From positions 62,001 through 126,000 of the forward strand of contig NW_026250683.1 in NCBI RefSeq assembly GCF_024244095.1: DNA of 64,000 bases, read 5' to 3'. The stretch's first letter is position 1. The number at the start of each line of letters is the position of its first letter. The notes beneath the pieces were generated by a model, which had not been told where the DNA came from, did not search any database, and saw only the letters and a program-made list of their open reading frames with translations. The position numbers were made by a program, and so were the translations under genes. Shown piece by piece: positions 46,496 through 54,640 of the stretch. This DNA is from Nematocida homosporus. Lineage: Eukaryota; Microsporidia.

Positions 46496-46588
46496 AGCAA
46501 TTTACTGACTTATAGAGATAAGATTAGACCAGGCAAACTCAAATTGAACTAAACAAGTCCAACTAAGCCACCAAAAACTAACTCTTAA

Positions 46589-46972
46589 TTAGAGCTCCTG
46601 AGTAGTCTTAGCCTTCTCAGACTTAGACTTAGAAGACTCCATCTGGGCAGTAGGACAAACACCTCCTTCCTTAATGAGCCAATGTCTTCCTAAGTTGTTT
46701 AACTCTTCATCCTTACGAATGGCTAAGGAAATGTGTTTAGAGACGATTTTACGTTTGTTTTCCTCATCGCAAATAAGTTTGGCTGCTTCAATGATTTCAC
46801 CTAAGACGTACTCAAGGAGAGCAGCAATGGCAATAATGGCTTTGTGTGAGACACGCATTTTTGTCTTGTCCCTAAGTATTCTGTGGAGTTGTGCTGGCTT
46901 AAAGATGACTTTGCTACTGTTGCTAGTCTTCTTGGCTGATGCTGGATCCTTCTTTCCTTTACCTGTTCCCAT
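46589..46972 (-). CDS. H2A: Histone H2A (divergent)
   Basis: A nucleosome core histone. The 127-residue product has the H2A fold: KPAQLHRILRDKTKMRVSHKAIIAIAALLEYVLGEIIEAA, then RKIVSKHISLAIRKDEEL and a docking segment with GGVCP for the usual GGVLP. Acidic-patch residues (E..E in LGEIIE, and DEE) are kept, while the usual AGLQFPVGR entry is degraded to KVIFKPAQ. The C-tail lacks an SQ-E/D end typical of H2A.X. The promoter shows TATA and E2F-like elements (separate entries). Confidence 0.9.
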   Translation of the reverse strand: MGTGKGKKDPASAKKTSNSSKVIFKPAQLHRILRDKTKMRVSHKAIIAIAALLEYVLGEIIEAAKLICDEENKRKIVSKHISLAIRKDEELNNLGRHWLIKEGGVCPTAQMESSKSKSEKAKTTQEL

Positions 46973-46992
46973 TGCTTTACCAAATTCTTCTG

Positions 46993-47035
46993 TATTTATA
47001 GTTTTAAATAAAATGGCGGGAAATCTTCCCGGGAA
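46993..47035 (-). promoter_or_regulatory. H2A promoter: TATA box and E2F-like sites
   Basis: On the coding strand: TTTCCCGGGAAGATTTCCCG, then CC (about 47015-47036), then TATAAATA (46993-47000) about 20 bp before the ATG. TTTCCCGCC is the classic E2F site, and TTTCCCGG overlaps a second, partly palindromic one (TTCCCGGGAA). Confidence 0.6.
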
Positions 47036-47187
47036 ATCTCTAATTTAGGTTAGTATTGAGTTGAGTGGGGTTGAGGTGGGGTTTGGTTAAGTGGGTGGTG
47101 GTAAGTAAAGGTATTGAGTGGGGTGGGTTTATGTTAGTTTAGTGACTTGTTGGTGGTATTTTAGTGGTATTTATATATGGTATTTTG

Positions 47188-47515
47188 ATGACGTCATAAG
47201 TAAAGTAAAGCAATAAGTTAAGTAAAGTAAAGTTTAGATGATTAAAGTAAAGTCTTAAGTAAAGTAATAAGTTAAGTTTAGATGATATAATAAGTTGGTT
47301 AAAGTTAAGTAATGTAAAGTTTAGGTGATGACGTCATAAGCTTAGATGACGTCATAAGTAATAAGTTGAATAAAGTAAAGTAAAGTAAAGTTTAGATGAT
47401 TAAAGCAATGTAATGATTAAAGTAAAGTAAAGTTTAGATGATATAATAAGTTGATTAAAGTTAAGTAATGATTAAGATAAAGTTTTGATGACGTCATAAG
47501 TTTTGATGACGTCAT
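47188..47515. promoter_or_regulatory. Five CRE palindromes (ATGACGTCAT)
   Basis: Perfect copies start at 47188, 47328, 47346, 47488 and 47506, with spacings of 140, 18, 142 and 18 bp. Confidence 0.6.
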
Positions 47516-47600
47516 AAGTTAAGTAAAGTAAAGTAAAGTTTAGGTGATGTAATAAGTTAAGTAATGTAAAGTTTAGATGACTAAAGTAAAGTAATGGGAT

Positions 47601-48635
47601 TTATTGGCGGGTTTTGGTCTCTTGGATGACTTCAAGGACTCGGGAGCGGAGACTGGAAATGTCTTGGCGGATGGTAGAGAGTTCGGGGTTAGTTAGGTGC
47701 TTGTAGCCCATCCAGGTATAAGTAAATGTACTGGCTATTTGATCGATTGTACCGCGCATGAACCCACTGCCGAGAATGTCTAGAATGATGGTTTCTAGTA
47801 GGGCAGGGGGAAGATTGAGATGTTGGGAGAGATGGGAGAGATGGACTGTTCTTTCACGGTTGGAGAAGAAGTAGTTGAGGAGTTTGATGATAAGTGCTTT
47901 TTGTTCTACTTTATCGGCTAGAGATGGATCTATTTGCTGGCTGAGGTGTCGGGCTTGACTGGCCTCTCCTGCTTCTAGGGCACAGGCTAGTTGATAAGGA
48001 AGAGAAGTTGGTGTATTATTAGCAGTAGTAACTAAACCGATCAGTCGAGTGAAAGAATGAACACGTTCAGATTTAACTCCAGCTAAAAGACATTCTTGAA
48101 AGGCTTGTTCATCAAGTGGAGATATAGCTAAGTAAGCCAAGAGATGAGTAAAAGCCGGCGAGTAATTACAAGTAGCACAATGTAAACGACCCATACCTAG
48201 ATGTAAACGACGAGTTACTTCTTTAGATTCAATCGGTAAGTCTTTACAGTCATAAAGAATAACTCGAGCTCCAGCAATATCACCTAAACTTATCCGACGA
48301 TGAGCTATTTCCAGCAATAAACGAGCAGCAGCTACAGAACCATTATGAGCCATTTTTAATCCAATACTAACTAAATCATCAGTTGGTTGAACTCGACAAA
48401 GTAATTCTAAAGCATTCCAAAGAACAGAATTAGCTTCTTCATCTCCTAAACGCCCGGCAATAAGTGCTACTATTTCAGCAAAGGAATCAGGATGCATGTT
48501 ATAATGATTAGCAGTAATTACACCCGTATATAAAGATTGTAAATCTTTAATGGCCATCTCAGGAATAGCCAGCAGAATTTCTTGTGACATTTGATAGTAT
48601 TGTCCAGCCTCAGCTAAGTCCACAAATCGCTCCAT
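47601..48635 (-). CDS. RPN9: 26S proteasome lid subunit RPN9 (PSMD13)
   Basis: A structural PCI subunit of the 19S lid. The 344-residue product is a TPR-like helical array (MERFVDLAEAGQYYQMSQEIL, HPDSFAEIVALIAGRL) ending in a PCI winged helix (about 245-335): LIIKLLNYFFSNRERTVHLSHLSQHL, PPALLETIILDILGSGFMRGTIDQI, FTYTWMGYKHL. GSIDQ..  ...TWVQPR of canonical RPN9 aligns with GTIDQIASTFTYTWMGYK. Yeast Rpn9 is about 393 residues. RPN7 was considered, but the tail fits RPN9 better. Confidence 0.75.
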   Translation of the reverse strand: MERFVDLAEAGQYYQMSQEILLAIPEMAIKDLQSLYTGVITANHYNMHPDSFAEIVALIAGRLGDEEANSVLWNALELLCRVQPTDDLVSIGLKMAHNGSVAAARLLLEIAHRRISLGDIAGARVILYDCKDLPIESKEVTRRLHLGMGRLHCATCNYSPAFTHLLAYLAISPLDEQAFQECLLAGVKSERVHSFTRLIGLVTTANNTPTSLPYQLACALEAGEASQARHLSQQIDPSLADKVEQKALIIKLLNYFFSNRERTVHLSHLSQHLNLPPALLETIILDILGSGFMRGTIDQIASTFTYTWMGYKHLTNPELSTIRQDISSLRSRVLEVIQETKTRQ

Positions 48636-49454
48636 AAATAAAGAAAATTGGGTTAGTATTGGATTTATAACCTCAAATTAGCTTAGATTAGCTTGGGTTT
48701 AGATTAAGTTGTGTTTAGATTAAGTTGGTGGGGTGGGGTTGAGTTAGGTTTGGATTGAGTTAGGTTGTGTTATGATATGTTGAGTTAGGATATGGGTTAG
48801 TATTGGATTGAGTTATGATGATGTATTTTATTGAGTTATGTTATGTTATGTTAGTATTGTATTGTGTTAGGTTAAGTTGAGGTGAGGTGAGTTATGATGA
48901 TGTATTGAGTTAGTATTGGGTTGTGCTAAGTTAGAGTGTAGAAGATCTAGAAACTCCAAATCAGCTAAATTATCTAGTCAACAATGTCATAATACAACTT
49001 AATATTAACATAACATAACATAACACAAACCCAAACCCAATTGGTATTTACTGAACCCAAACTAACCCAATCTGTGCTTGTCTTGATTTTCGGACTACTA
49101 ACTTAGTAGATAACTTAGTAGATACCATAATAGATAACTTAGTAGACAACTTAGTAGATAACAATAAACCAACTCAAACCAACTCAAACCAACCCAATAC
49201 TAACTCAAACTCTATTACTACTTATCTTCAATAGAGTATGTATTAGCTTGATGTGAGGTTAAGTTGATTTGAGTTAGTTTAGGTGAGGCAAGTTAAAATA
49301 AGATCCTAACACAATCAAAATACTATCAAAATACTAGATAATCTAAAAACACAAATCAAATACCAACTTAATACTAATTTAATGGCTAACTAACTGAGTA
49401 CCTAAACTAACCCAACCTAACCCAACTCAATACTAACTTAATACTAACTTAATC
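48636..49454. repeat. Longest spacer: GT, AC, GT, AC blocks
   Basis: GT-rich (48650-48930), AC-rich with AACATAACATAACACAAACCC (48990-49080), TAGATAACTTAGTAGATAACTTAGTAG units (49095-49160), AC-rich (49160-49215), short GT-rich (49240-49290), AC-rich (49300-49450). No ORF of note. Confidence 0.65.
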
Positions 49455-50072
49455 TTACTGTTTGGTACCGGGAGTACTCCATTGGCGCATGATTTGGTCA
49501 TAACGATCAGAGAATTGCTCGTTTACTTCAGTAATCAGACCTTCTAAACCAGGAACAACCGTATCAATGGCTACACAAGCCGCCTGTTTTCGACCAACTA
49601 AAGCACCAAGATTCTCCTTAGTATCATAGATAGCATAAGAAACACCCATCTTCTTACATAAAGAAGGCAAGAATAAAACAACAACAATCGGATCAACATT
49701 ATTAGCAATCAAAACTAACTTAGCCTTCTTCTTTTCGATAAGCTTAACTATCTGTCTTAAACCAAAAACTAAAGAAAGCTTCTTCTCCTGCTTATTCTCT
49801 ACCCGATGTAGACGTTCTTCTGGTGTTTCTGGCTTGTAAGACCCAAAGACTTCTGCAATACGAGTCTTTAGATCTTCATCCATCTTCTGACTGAACTGAT
49901 GGATAGCAGGGGGGCAAGAAAGAGCATTAGTTAAAGCTGCTTTCTTCTTTTGAATAACCCGGTCTTGGGCTTTTGCTTCGGCCTTAGCTATATCAGCTGT
50001 GTGCTTTTGACCGCCTCCTCTTTTGTTTCTGGGAGTCTTTTGCTTATACTCAACGGTTTGAATTGCTTGCAT
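49455..50072 (-). CDS. RPL8: Ribosomal protein eL8 (RPL7A family)
   Basis: The 205-residue product has the eL8 basic N-tail, then the L7Ae/L30e kink-turn fold: GLRQIVKLIEKKKAKLVLIANNVDPIVVVLFLPSLCKKMGVSYAIYDTKENLGALVGRKQAACVAI. Yeast L8 is about 256 residues; both N- and C-extensions are trimmed. The ATG is preceded at once by TTTTTTTTACTACCCTTGT on the coding strand, an element shared with uL30. Confidence 0.95.
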   Translation of the reverse strand: MQAIQTVEYKQKTPRNKRGGGQKHTADIAKAEAKAQDRVIQKKKAALTNALSCPPAIHQFSQKMDEDLKTRIAEVFGSYKPETPEERLHRVENKQEKKLSLVFGLRQIVKLIEKKKAKLVLIANNVDPIVVVLFLPSLCKKMGVSYAIYDTKENLGALVGRKQAACVAIDTVVPGLEGLITEVNEQFSDRYDQIMRQWSTPGTKQ

Positions 50073-50096
50073 ACAAGGGTAGTAAAAAAAAGAGTA
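50073..50096 (-). promoter_or_regulatory. Ribosomal-protein start element (T-tract plus ACCC)
   Basis: Coding strand CTCTTTTTTTTACTACCCTT then GT-ATG. It is near-identical to the element at 55280-55304; the ACCC part fits the CCC-like signal reported upstream of highly expressed microsporidian genes. Confidence 0.65.
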
Positions 50097-50481
50097 AATA
50101 TGTCTTAGTTTATTGAGTTAGATATTGATATGAGTGGGGTTGGTTTGTGATTGAGTTAAGATGATATTAAGTTAAGATGGTATTAAGGTGGTATTAAGAG
50201 GGTATTAAGGTGGTATTGGTTTGTGTAACTTGTGGTGATATTTTGCTTGGCTTATCAGTGGGAGTTAAAAGATAAATTGGGTGGAGTTGGTGTTGGGTTG
50301 ATTGGGGTGGAGTTAAGTTGAGTTAAGTTAAGATGGTGTTAAGTTGAGATGGTGTTAGGTTAAGATGGTGTTAGGTTAAGTTAAGATGATATTAAATTGA
50401 GTTGAGTCAAGTTGGTATTATGTTAGTGTTAAGTTGAGATGGTGTTGAGTTGAGATAGTACTAAGTTAAGATGGTATTAAG
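50097..50481. repeat. GT-rich spacer
   Basis: About 385 bp of AAGATGGTATTAAG and GTTGAGATGGTGTTAGG-type repeats with G/T on the + strand right into the next gene's C-terminal codons. No gene is seen. Confidence 0.6.
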
Positions 50482-52299
50482 TTAGTGGATGGTGTATTTG
50501 GTGTATTTGGTGTATTTGGTGGACTTAGTGGACTTATTGGGAGTGCTGCTGGAAGTGGTGGCACTGGATGCTTGGGAGAGAAGGAGGGCTTTGAAGAGGG
50601 GGAGGGAGATGGTGGTGGGTTGAGAGAGGTCGGGAGTGTCTTTGGTGAGAATTTGGGCGAGATGAGTGAGATGGGAAATTTGGGTGGTTAGGATGGTGTG
50701 GTTGTAGGGATGGTCTGGGTTGTTGGTGTAATGGGTGAAAGTAGAGATGATTGTTTCGATTGTTTGGTTGAGGGGTTCGTTAAGGAGATGGGTGAGTGGT
50801 GGGTAGTTGAGGCGTTGGTTGATTTGGTGGAGAGAGGTGCTAAGTATGGGGTTGTTGAGCTCTTGTTGTAAGTCGGTTAGGGCGGTGAACTGGATTTGGA
50901 GGAATTGTTGGAGAGTTGGGAAAAGGAAATTGTCTTGGTGGGCATAGTAGAGAGTAATACTGGTCTGGCAGCTGGGTGTGGTTAAGAAACCTTGTTGGAA
51001 GAGAAGAAAACCGGCGTAGGTGACTAGATCGGGTGGGAAGAAGTGTTGAAGAACTGGTTCAAGTCCTGATTGAATTATGTGCTGCCAATAGTTGGTATGT
51101 GGAGTGGTGTTAGTATGGGTGGTGGTGTTGGTGTGTGAAGTGGTTGTTGTATAGTTGGGGGCAACTAGGGCTTTTTCAATCATGTGGAAGAGGTCGGTGG
51201 AGTTGTGGGGGTAGGGCTGGTGGTTTTGGAGAAGATCACTGAGAAAGGGTATTTGAGCTAGTTCATTAAAGGCGGTATTAAGAGCTTTGAAGGTTGTTTG
51301 GGTGTTTTTGGCTATTTCAAGTAGGCGGTGTGTTTGGGCTATAGTGGGCATGATGTTAGGTGGGTTAGATGGGGTTGGGTGGAGTTGAGTTAGGTGGGGT
51401 TGTGTTGAGTGGGGTTGGATTGGGGTGGTGTTAGGTTGAATTGGGTTAGGGGTGGTGTGATTGGTTAGATTGGCTAGAGTTTCTTCTTGGTCAAGCCATT
51501 GGGTTAGAGTGTGGCGCAGGTTAGAGATGGGATTGGTGTGTGCTGGGTTGGTGAAGATTGAGTCGTGGAGGGGGGTGGGATTGTCCATAAGAAGATAGCT
51601 TTGAATTAGGAGACAAATTGGACTGGATTTGGGGTGTGTGATAAGACAGGTAAGCATTTGACGTGCTAGTCTAAGTAGAGCCAGAATACGAAGAAGTCCG
51701 GGTGGGGGTAAAGAAAGCTGTACGGAAAGATGGACTAGTTTACTTCTTAATGGAGAAACTATACTTTCTAACTCACCAAGTAGTTTCATGCGTTTGGTTC
51801 GGATGCTTAGAGCTAATGCATAGCCTAAACGGAGAAGAGTCTGGTCCTCTTTTAGACTTTGGCGGACGGTCTTAGTTAGTAAACTGTTGGCATAGCTCGT
51901 TCGATCGCGGTGTAGTAGTCGGGGATTAGCTGTTGCCATGAAAAGAGCACTAGCTAGTACTCTTAAGTGTTCGGCTGATAAAGACTTGCCTTCTTGCCAG
52001 CTAGCCACTAGTCTTAAGGCTTCTAAATAAACCACTGTTCTATTGTTTAAACTTGCGGTTATAACTAGAGGTGGCGTGGAGGTGGGTGGAGAGGCGAGTT
52101 GGGTTAAAACGGATAAGTCGCTAAACTCACTTAATTCTCCTGTTCCATTCGGTTTTGCCCTTCCTAGGTAGTGCACGGCATGATCAACTAAAGCACAGAC
52201 AGTATCATTGGACTCGGCTGTATGGGGTGCAATCAGAGAAAGAAGAGTGTACACTTCTGAGAAGTCTTTGGTATTATCAGGTGGTCTTTCCTTTTCCAT
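50482..52299 (-). CDS. Helical protein of unknown function with repeat insertions
   Basis: The 605-residue product has an all-helical look (LRVLASALFMATANPRLL, LLRLGYALALSIRTKRMKLLGEL) and no signal peptide. Two insertions interrupt it: Thr/Pro/Gln/His/Asn-rich residues at about 280-320 (TTPIQPHSTQPHLTQLHPTP) and Thr/His/Asn at about 392-415. The C-terminus is a Ser/Thr/Lys repeat (STKYTKYTKYT), so the coding region grades into spacer-like repeats. No family is recognised; a HEAT- or TPR-type scaffold is possible. Confidence 0.65.
   Translation of the reverse strand: MEKERPPDNTKDFSEVYTLLSLIAPHTAESNDTVCALVDHAVHYLGRAKPNGTGELSEFSDLSVLTQLASPPTSTPPLVITASLNNRTVVYLEALRLVASWQEGKSLSAEHLRVLASALFMATANPRLLHRDRTSYANSLLTKTVRQSLKEDQTLLRLGYALALSIRTKRMKLLGELESIVSPLRSKLVHLSVQLSLPPPGLLRILALLRLARQMLTCLITHPKSSPICLLIQSYLLMDNPTPLHDSIFTNPAHTNPISNLRHTLTQWLDQEETLANLTNHTTPNPIQPNTTPIQPHSTQPHLTQLHPTPSNPPNIMPTIAQTHRLLEIAKNTQTTFKALNTAFNELAQIPFLSDLLQNHQPYPHNSTDLFHMIEKALVAPNYTTTTSHTNTTTHTNTTPHTNYWQHIIQSGLEPVLQHFFPPDLVTYAGFLLFQQGFLTTPSCQTSITLYYAHQDNFLFPTLQQFLQIQFTALTDLQQELNNPILSTSLHQINQRLNYPPLTHLLNEPLNQTIETIISTFTHYTNNPDHPYNHTILTTQISHLTHLAQILTKDTPDLSQPTTISLPLFKALLLSQASSATTSSSTPNKSTKSTKYTKYTKYTIH
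51345..51460 (-). repeat. Spacer-like repeat inside a coding region
   Basis: GGGTTGGGTGGAGTTGAGTT-type sequence, read antisense as TTPIQP/HSTQPH/LTQLHPTP. The units are indistinguishable in style from the intergenic repeats. Confidence 0.7.
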
Positions 52300-52319
52300 T
52301 GCCTAACTGTGGCCTGCAT

Positions 52320-52499
52320 CTAAATACTACTATGTGGAGGTTGTTTGATTACCCGCCTAATACAATTCTTCATAATAACGAGAATTTCACCTCTACCGAC
52401 AGTTATAAGTACTAAACAAGCCGCATCTTTTCTTACTATCTCTCCAACCACCACTGGTAAACCTCCTTTGCGATAGACTGTATAGATATTTCCTGTCAT
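52320..52499 (-). CDS. Small ORF, 59 residues, hypothetical
   Basis: From ATG at 52499: MTGNIYTVYRKGG followed by two strongly hydrophobic stretches (LPVVVGEIV, CLVLITVGRGEILVIM) and a basic end. It is beta-strand-like rather than a membrane helix. It lies 20 bp upstream of the next gene's ATG and in the same orientation. The frame stays open upstream only to a TTG. It could be a small real protein or leader sequence; nothing is recognised. Confidence 0.35.
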   Translation of the reverse strand: MTGNIYTVYRKGGLPVVVGEIVRKDAACLVLITVGRGEILVIMKNCIRRVIKQPPHSSI

Positions 52500-52575
52500 C
52501 CAATTCCCAACCAATAAACTCAAATAATAAGTCAACTTCACAGAATAGACTCCAAATATATTCAATCGCTATACT

Positions 52576-52704
52576 TTATTGATAATTGGCTTCAAACATC
52601 TTCTTAATGGCTTCACCCACTGGAGTATTAGTTGTAATATCCTTAACAGTGTAGTATTTAATGTTATGTGCTTCTAAAACCTGGTCATTATCCTGTTGGT
52701 CCAT
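52576..52704 (-). CDS. Very small ORF, 42 residues, hypothetical
   Basis: ATG at 52704 to TAA at 52576 encodes MDQQDNDQVLEAHNIKYYTV, then KDITTNTPVGEAIKKMFEANYQ. It is soluble and mildly acidic with protein-like amino-acid balance, in a stretch free of spacer repeats. It may be a genuine microprotein. Microsporidia keep several very short conserved proteins, but I cannot name this one. Confidence 0.4.
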   Translation of the reverse strand: MDQQDNDQVLEAHNIKYYTVKDITTNTPVGEAIKKMFEANYQ

Positions 52705-53069
52705 AAAAAGTTTACCGTCTACTCAGCTAGATTGATATTTACCCGACTTGTATCTAGATAGTATTTAGTTTAGTTTGGTATTGTGTTGGTATTGTGTTGG
52801 TATTGTGTTGGTATTGAGTGGGATTGTGTTTTGATTTAGATTGGTTTAGATTAGTTTACTAATGTCTCTCAATTCAATTCAATTCAATTCAATCCATCTC
52901 AACTCAACTTAACTTAGCTCAACTCAATTCAACTCAATAATAACACTATCTAAATACTAACTCAATTCAATAATAACATTATCTAAACACTATATTGACA
53001 CATTTAAATCCACCCCACCCCACCTCACCACAACTTAACATAACACAATACCAATCACTACTATCCTAT
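52705..53069. repeat. Spacer, GT-rich then AC-rich
   Basis: GGTATTGTGTTGGTATTGTGTTGG units (52770-52860) are followed by AATTCAATTCAATTCAATTC (52870-52895) and CAACTCAACTTAACTTAGCTC sequence to 52990. No ORF. Confidence 0.65.
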
Positions 53070-53306
53070 TTATTGACTGCCTCCTCGTAGGCGTAGCACT
53101 AAATGAATAGTACTTTCCTTCTGAATGTTATAGTCGGATAAAGTCCGGCCATCCTCCAGTTGCTTTCCGGCAAATATAAGTCTTTGCTGGTCAGGTGGTA
53201 TTCCTTCCTTATCTTGAATTTTGGCCTTAACATTCTCTATTGTATCGGACTGCTCTACTTCAAGAGTAATTGTCTTACCAGTCAGTGTCTTGACGAATAT
53301 CTGCAT
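53070..53306 (-). CDS. UBI: Ubiquitin (single unit, two-residue tail)
   Basis: A 78-residue ubiquitin: MQIFVKTLTGKTITLEVEQS, KIQDKEGIPPDQQRLIFAGK, LEDGRTLSDYNIQKESTIHL and LRLRGG, followed by Ser-Gln that must be cleaved. Lys6, 11, 27, 29, 33, 48 and 63 are all kept. It is neither a polyubiquitin nor a ribosomal-protein fusion. An in-frame extension to 53366 starts at a non-family sequence and is rejected. A TCCCAG signal lies about 25 bp upstream. Only 22 bp separate it from the TRM6 stop, so the two may be co-transcribed or overlap in transcripts. Confidence 0.97.
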   Translation of the reverse strand: MQIFVKTLTGKTITLEVEQSDTIENVKAKIQDKEGIPPDQQRLIFAGKQLEDGRTLSDYNIQKESTIHLVLRLRGGSQ

Positions 53307-53328
53307 GCACAAACAAACAATCTGGGAC

Positions 53329-54189
53329 TTATATTTGGAAGAATCCTGTGTTAAGGAATGTACCACTCAGAATGAAACCAGAATGATCCTCTTTAGTCAT
53401 AGCTGGGTGAATGGCACCTGTTCTAGTTTGATACGCCCGACTGAAAACCTCCCGTAACTCCAGAAGACCAGCCCGACTTTCTTGCATCAGTCCATTAAAG
53501 AGCGGCAAAAGAGCTTCTTTACAGCTATGATAGAAAAGGAAGTCAGTCTGGTAGGCCAATGAAGAGGTCAGAAACTCCAGTACAACGGAGTAATCAAGAG
53601 CATCACGCGGGGCTAGAACTATTAGGCCTCGACCACTAGATGTAAAGCTCTGGACCGAGTAGGCCGGCAGTACAGCCGGGTATCCCAAAGCACTAAGCGT
53701 ATGAACCGGTGTCTGTGCCAGACTAGACGGAGCAATTCGAAAAAGACCCGACACACCCCCGCGCCCCTGGGCCACCGCCGCCAAAACCAAAGCATGATGA
53801 TCGTCCCAAACAGCTACTTGACTCGCACCAACACTAGCTAATAAGATTTGAGCTAAAGCTTCATGTGAGACTAATCTAGTTCCTTTAACGCCATACATAG
53901 CCGCCAGTCCTACCAAAGAAGGTCTTTCAATCCAGAACACTCGTTGCTTCAACATCCGCCGCCACTCCACTTTAGAAACTTCCCCCAGTCCAGTCGGCCG
54001 CTCCACCACCTCAATCCCACCACTAACCAACTGCAGCCAAGCCCCATAAGGCCGGCCCAATAAATCCACCACGTCAATTTTCTCTTTCCCAATCGCCACC
54101 ACCCGTTTCTTATCTCGTTCCATAGACACGCATTTAAAAGGCCCAGCATGCGACCAAAGCATCACCCAATCTCCACCAGATACATCCAT
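53329..54189 (-). CDS. TRM6: TRM6/GCD10-like tRNA m1A58 methyltransferase subunit
   Basis: The non-catalytic partner of Trm61 for N1-methyladenosine at tRNA position 58. The 286-residue product starts GDWVMLW, has LLGRPYGAWLQLVSGGIEVV (family LIG.PYG..FE), ERPSLVGLAAMYGVKGTRLVSHEALAQILL, then the Rossmann-like half with VGASQVAVWDDHHALVLAAVAQGRGGVSGLFRI, where the SAM-site glycines are degenerate as expected for Trm6. Yeast Trm6 is about 478 residues. No Trm61 is in the window. Confidence 0.7.
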   Translation of the reverse strand: MDVSGGDWVMLWSHAGPFKCVSMERDKKRVVAIGKEKIDVVDLLGRPYGAWLQLVSGGIEVVERPTGLGEVSKVEWRRMLKQRVFWIERPSLVGLAAMYGVKGTRLVSHEALAQILLASVGASQVAVWDDHHALVLAAVAQGRGGVSGLFRIAPSSLAQTPVHTLSALGYPAVLPAYSVQSFTSSGRGLIVLAPRDALDYSVVLEFLTSSLAYQTDFLFYHSCKEALLPLFNGLMQESRAGLLELREVFSRAYQTRTGAIHPAMTKEDHSGFILSGTFLNTGFFQI

Positions 54190-54640
54190 AAAATATTAAG
54201 TTGGTATTGAGTTAGTATTGAGTTGAGATATGTTATGATGTGGTCTTGTGTTATGTTAAGATATGTTATTGTGTTATGTTATTAAGTTGTGTTGAGTTGA
54301 TATATAATATGATCTGGTATTAAGTTGTGTTACGATATGATATGATATTGAGTTAGTATTGCGTTACGTTATGTTATTAAGTTGAGATATGATATGTTAT
54401 GATTTAGATAAGCATTGAATTAGTATCAACATAATACCATTCTAAATCTAAATCAAAACTCAATCAAATCAAAACCCAACTCAATACCAACTCAATACTA
54501 AATCAAATCAAAACACAACACAAATCAAAACTAACAACTTAAATCTTATCTAAAACAAATTGAATATGCACTTTATTATAGCATACCTTATACCTTCCTA
54601 ATCATATCCAATTAGTCAATCTCAAACTCAACCGGCCCAA
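54190..54640. repeat. Spacer, GT-rich then AC-rich
   Basis: GTTATGTTAAGATATGTTATTGTG-type sequence (54200-54420) changes to CTCAATCAAATCAAAACCCAACTC (54460-54540). No ORF. Confidence 0.6.

Larger units (their letters stand above)
46973..47600. repeat. H2A promoter followed by GTAAAG repeats with five CRE sites
   Basis: After the H2A promoter (to about 47040) the block is GTAAAGTAAAG and TTTAGATGAT repeats. A higher-order unit of about 160 bp is visible: paired ATGACGTCAT palindromes 18 bp apart (47328/47346 and 47488/47506), each followed by similar GTAAAG...GATATAATAAGTTG...AAGTTAAGTAATG sequence; a single palindrome (47188) begins the block. No ORF. Confidence 0.75.

Noticed and set aside
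53307..53366. Twenty-residue N-terminal extension of ubiquitin
   Set aside because: Ubiquitin begins at MQIFVKTL; the extension overlaps the TRM6 coding end and starts without a credible leader.
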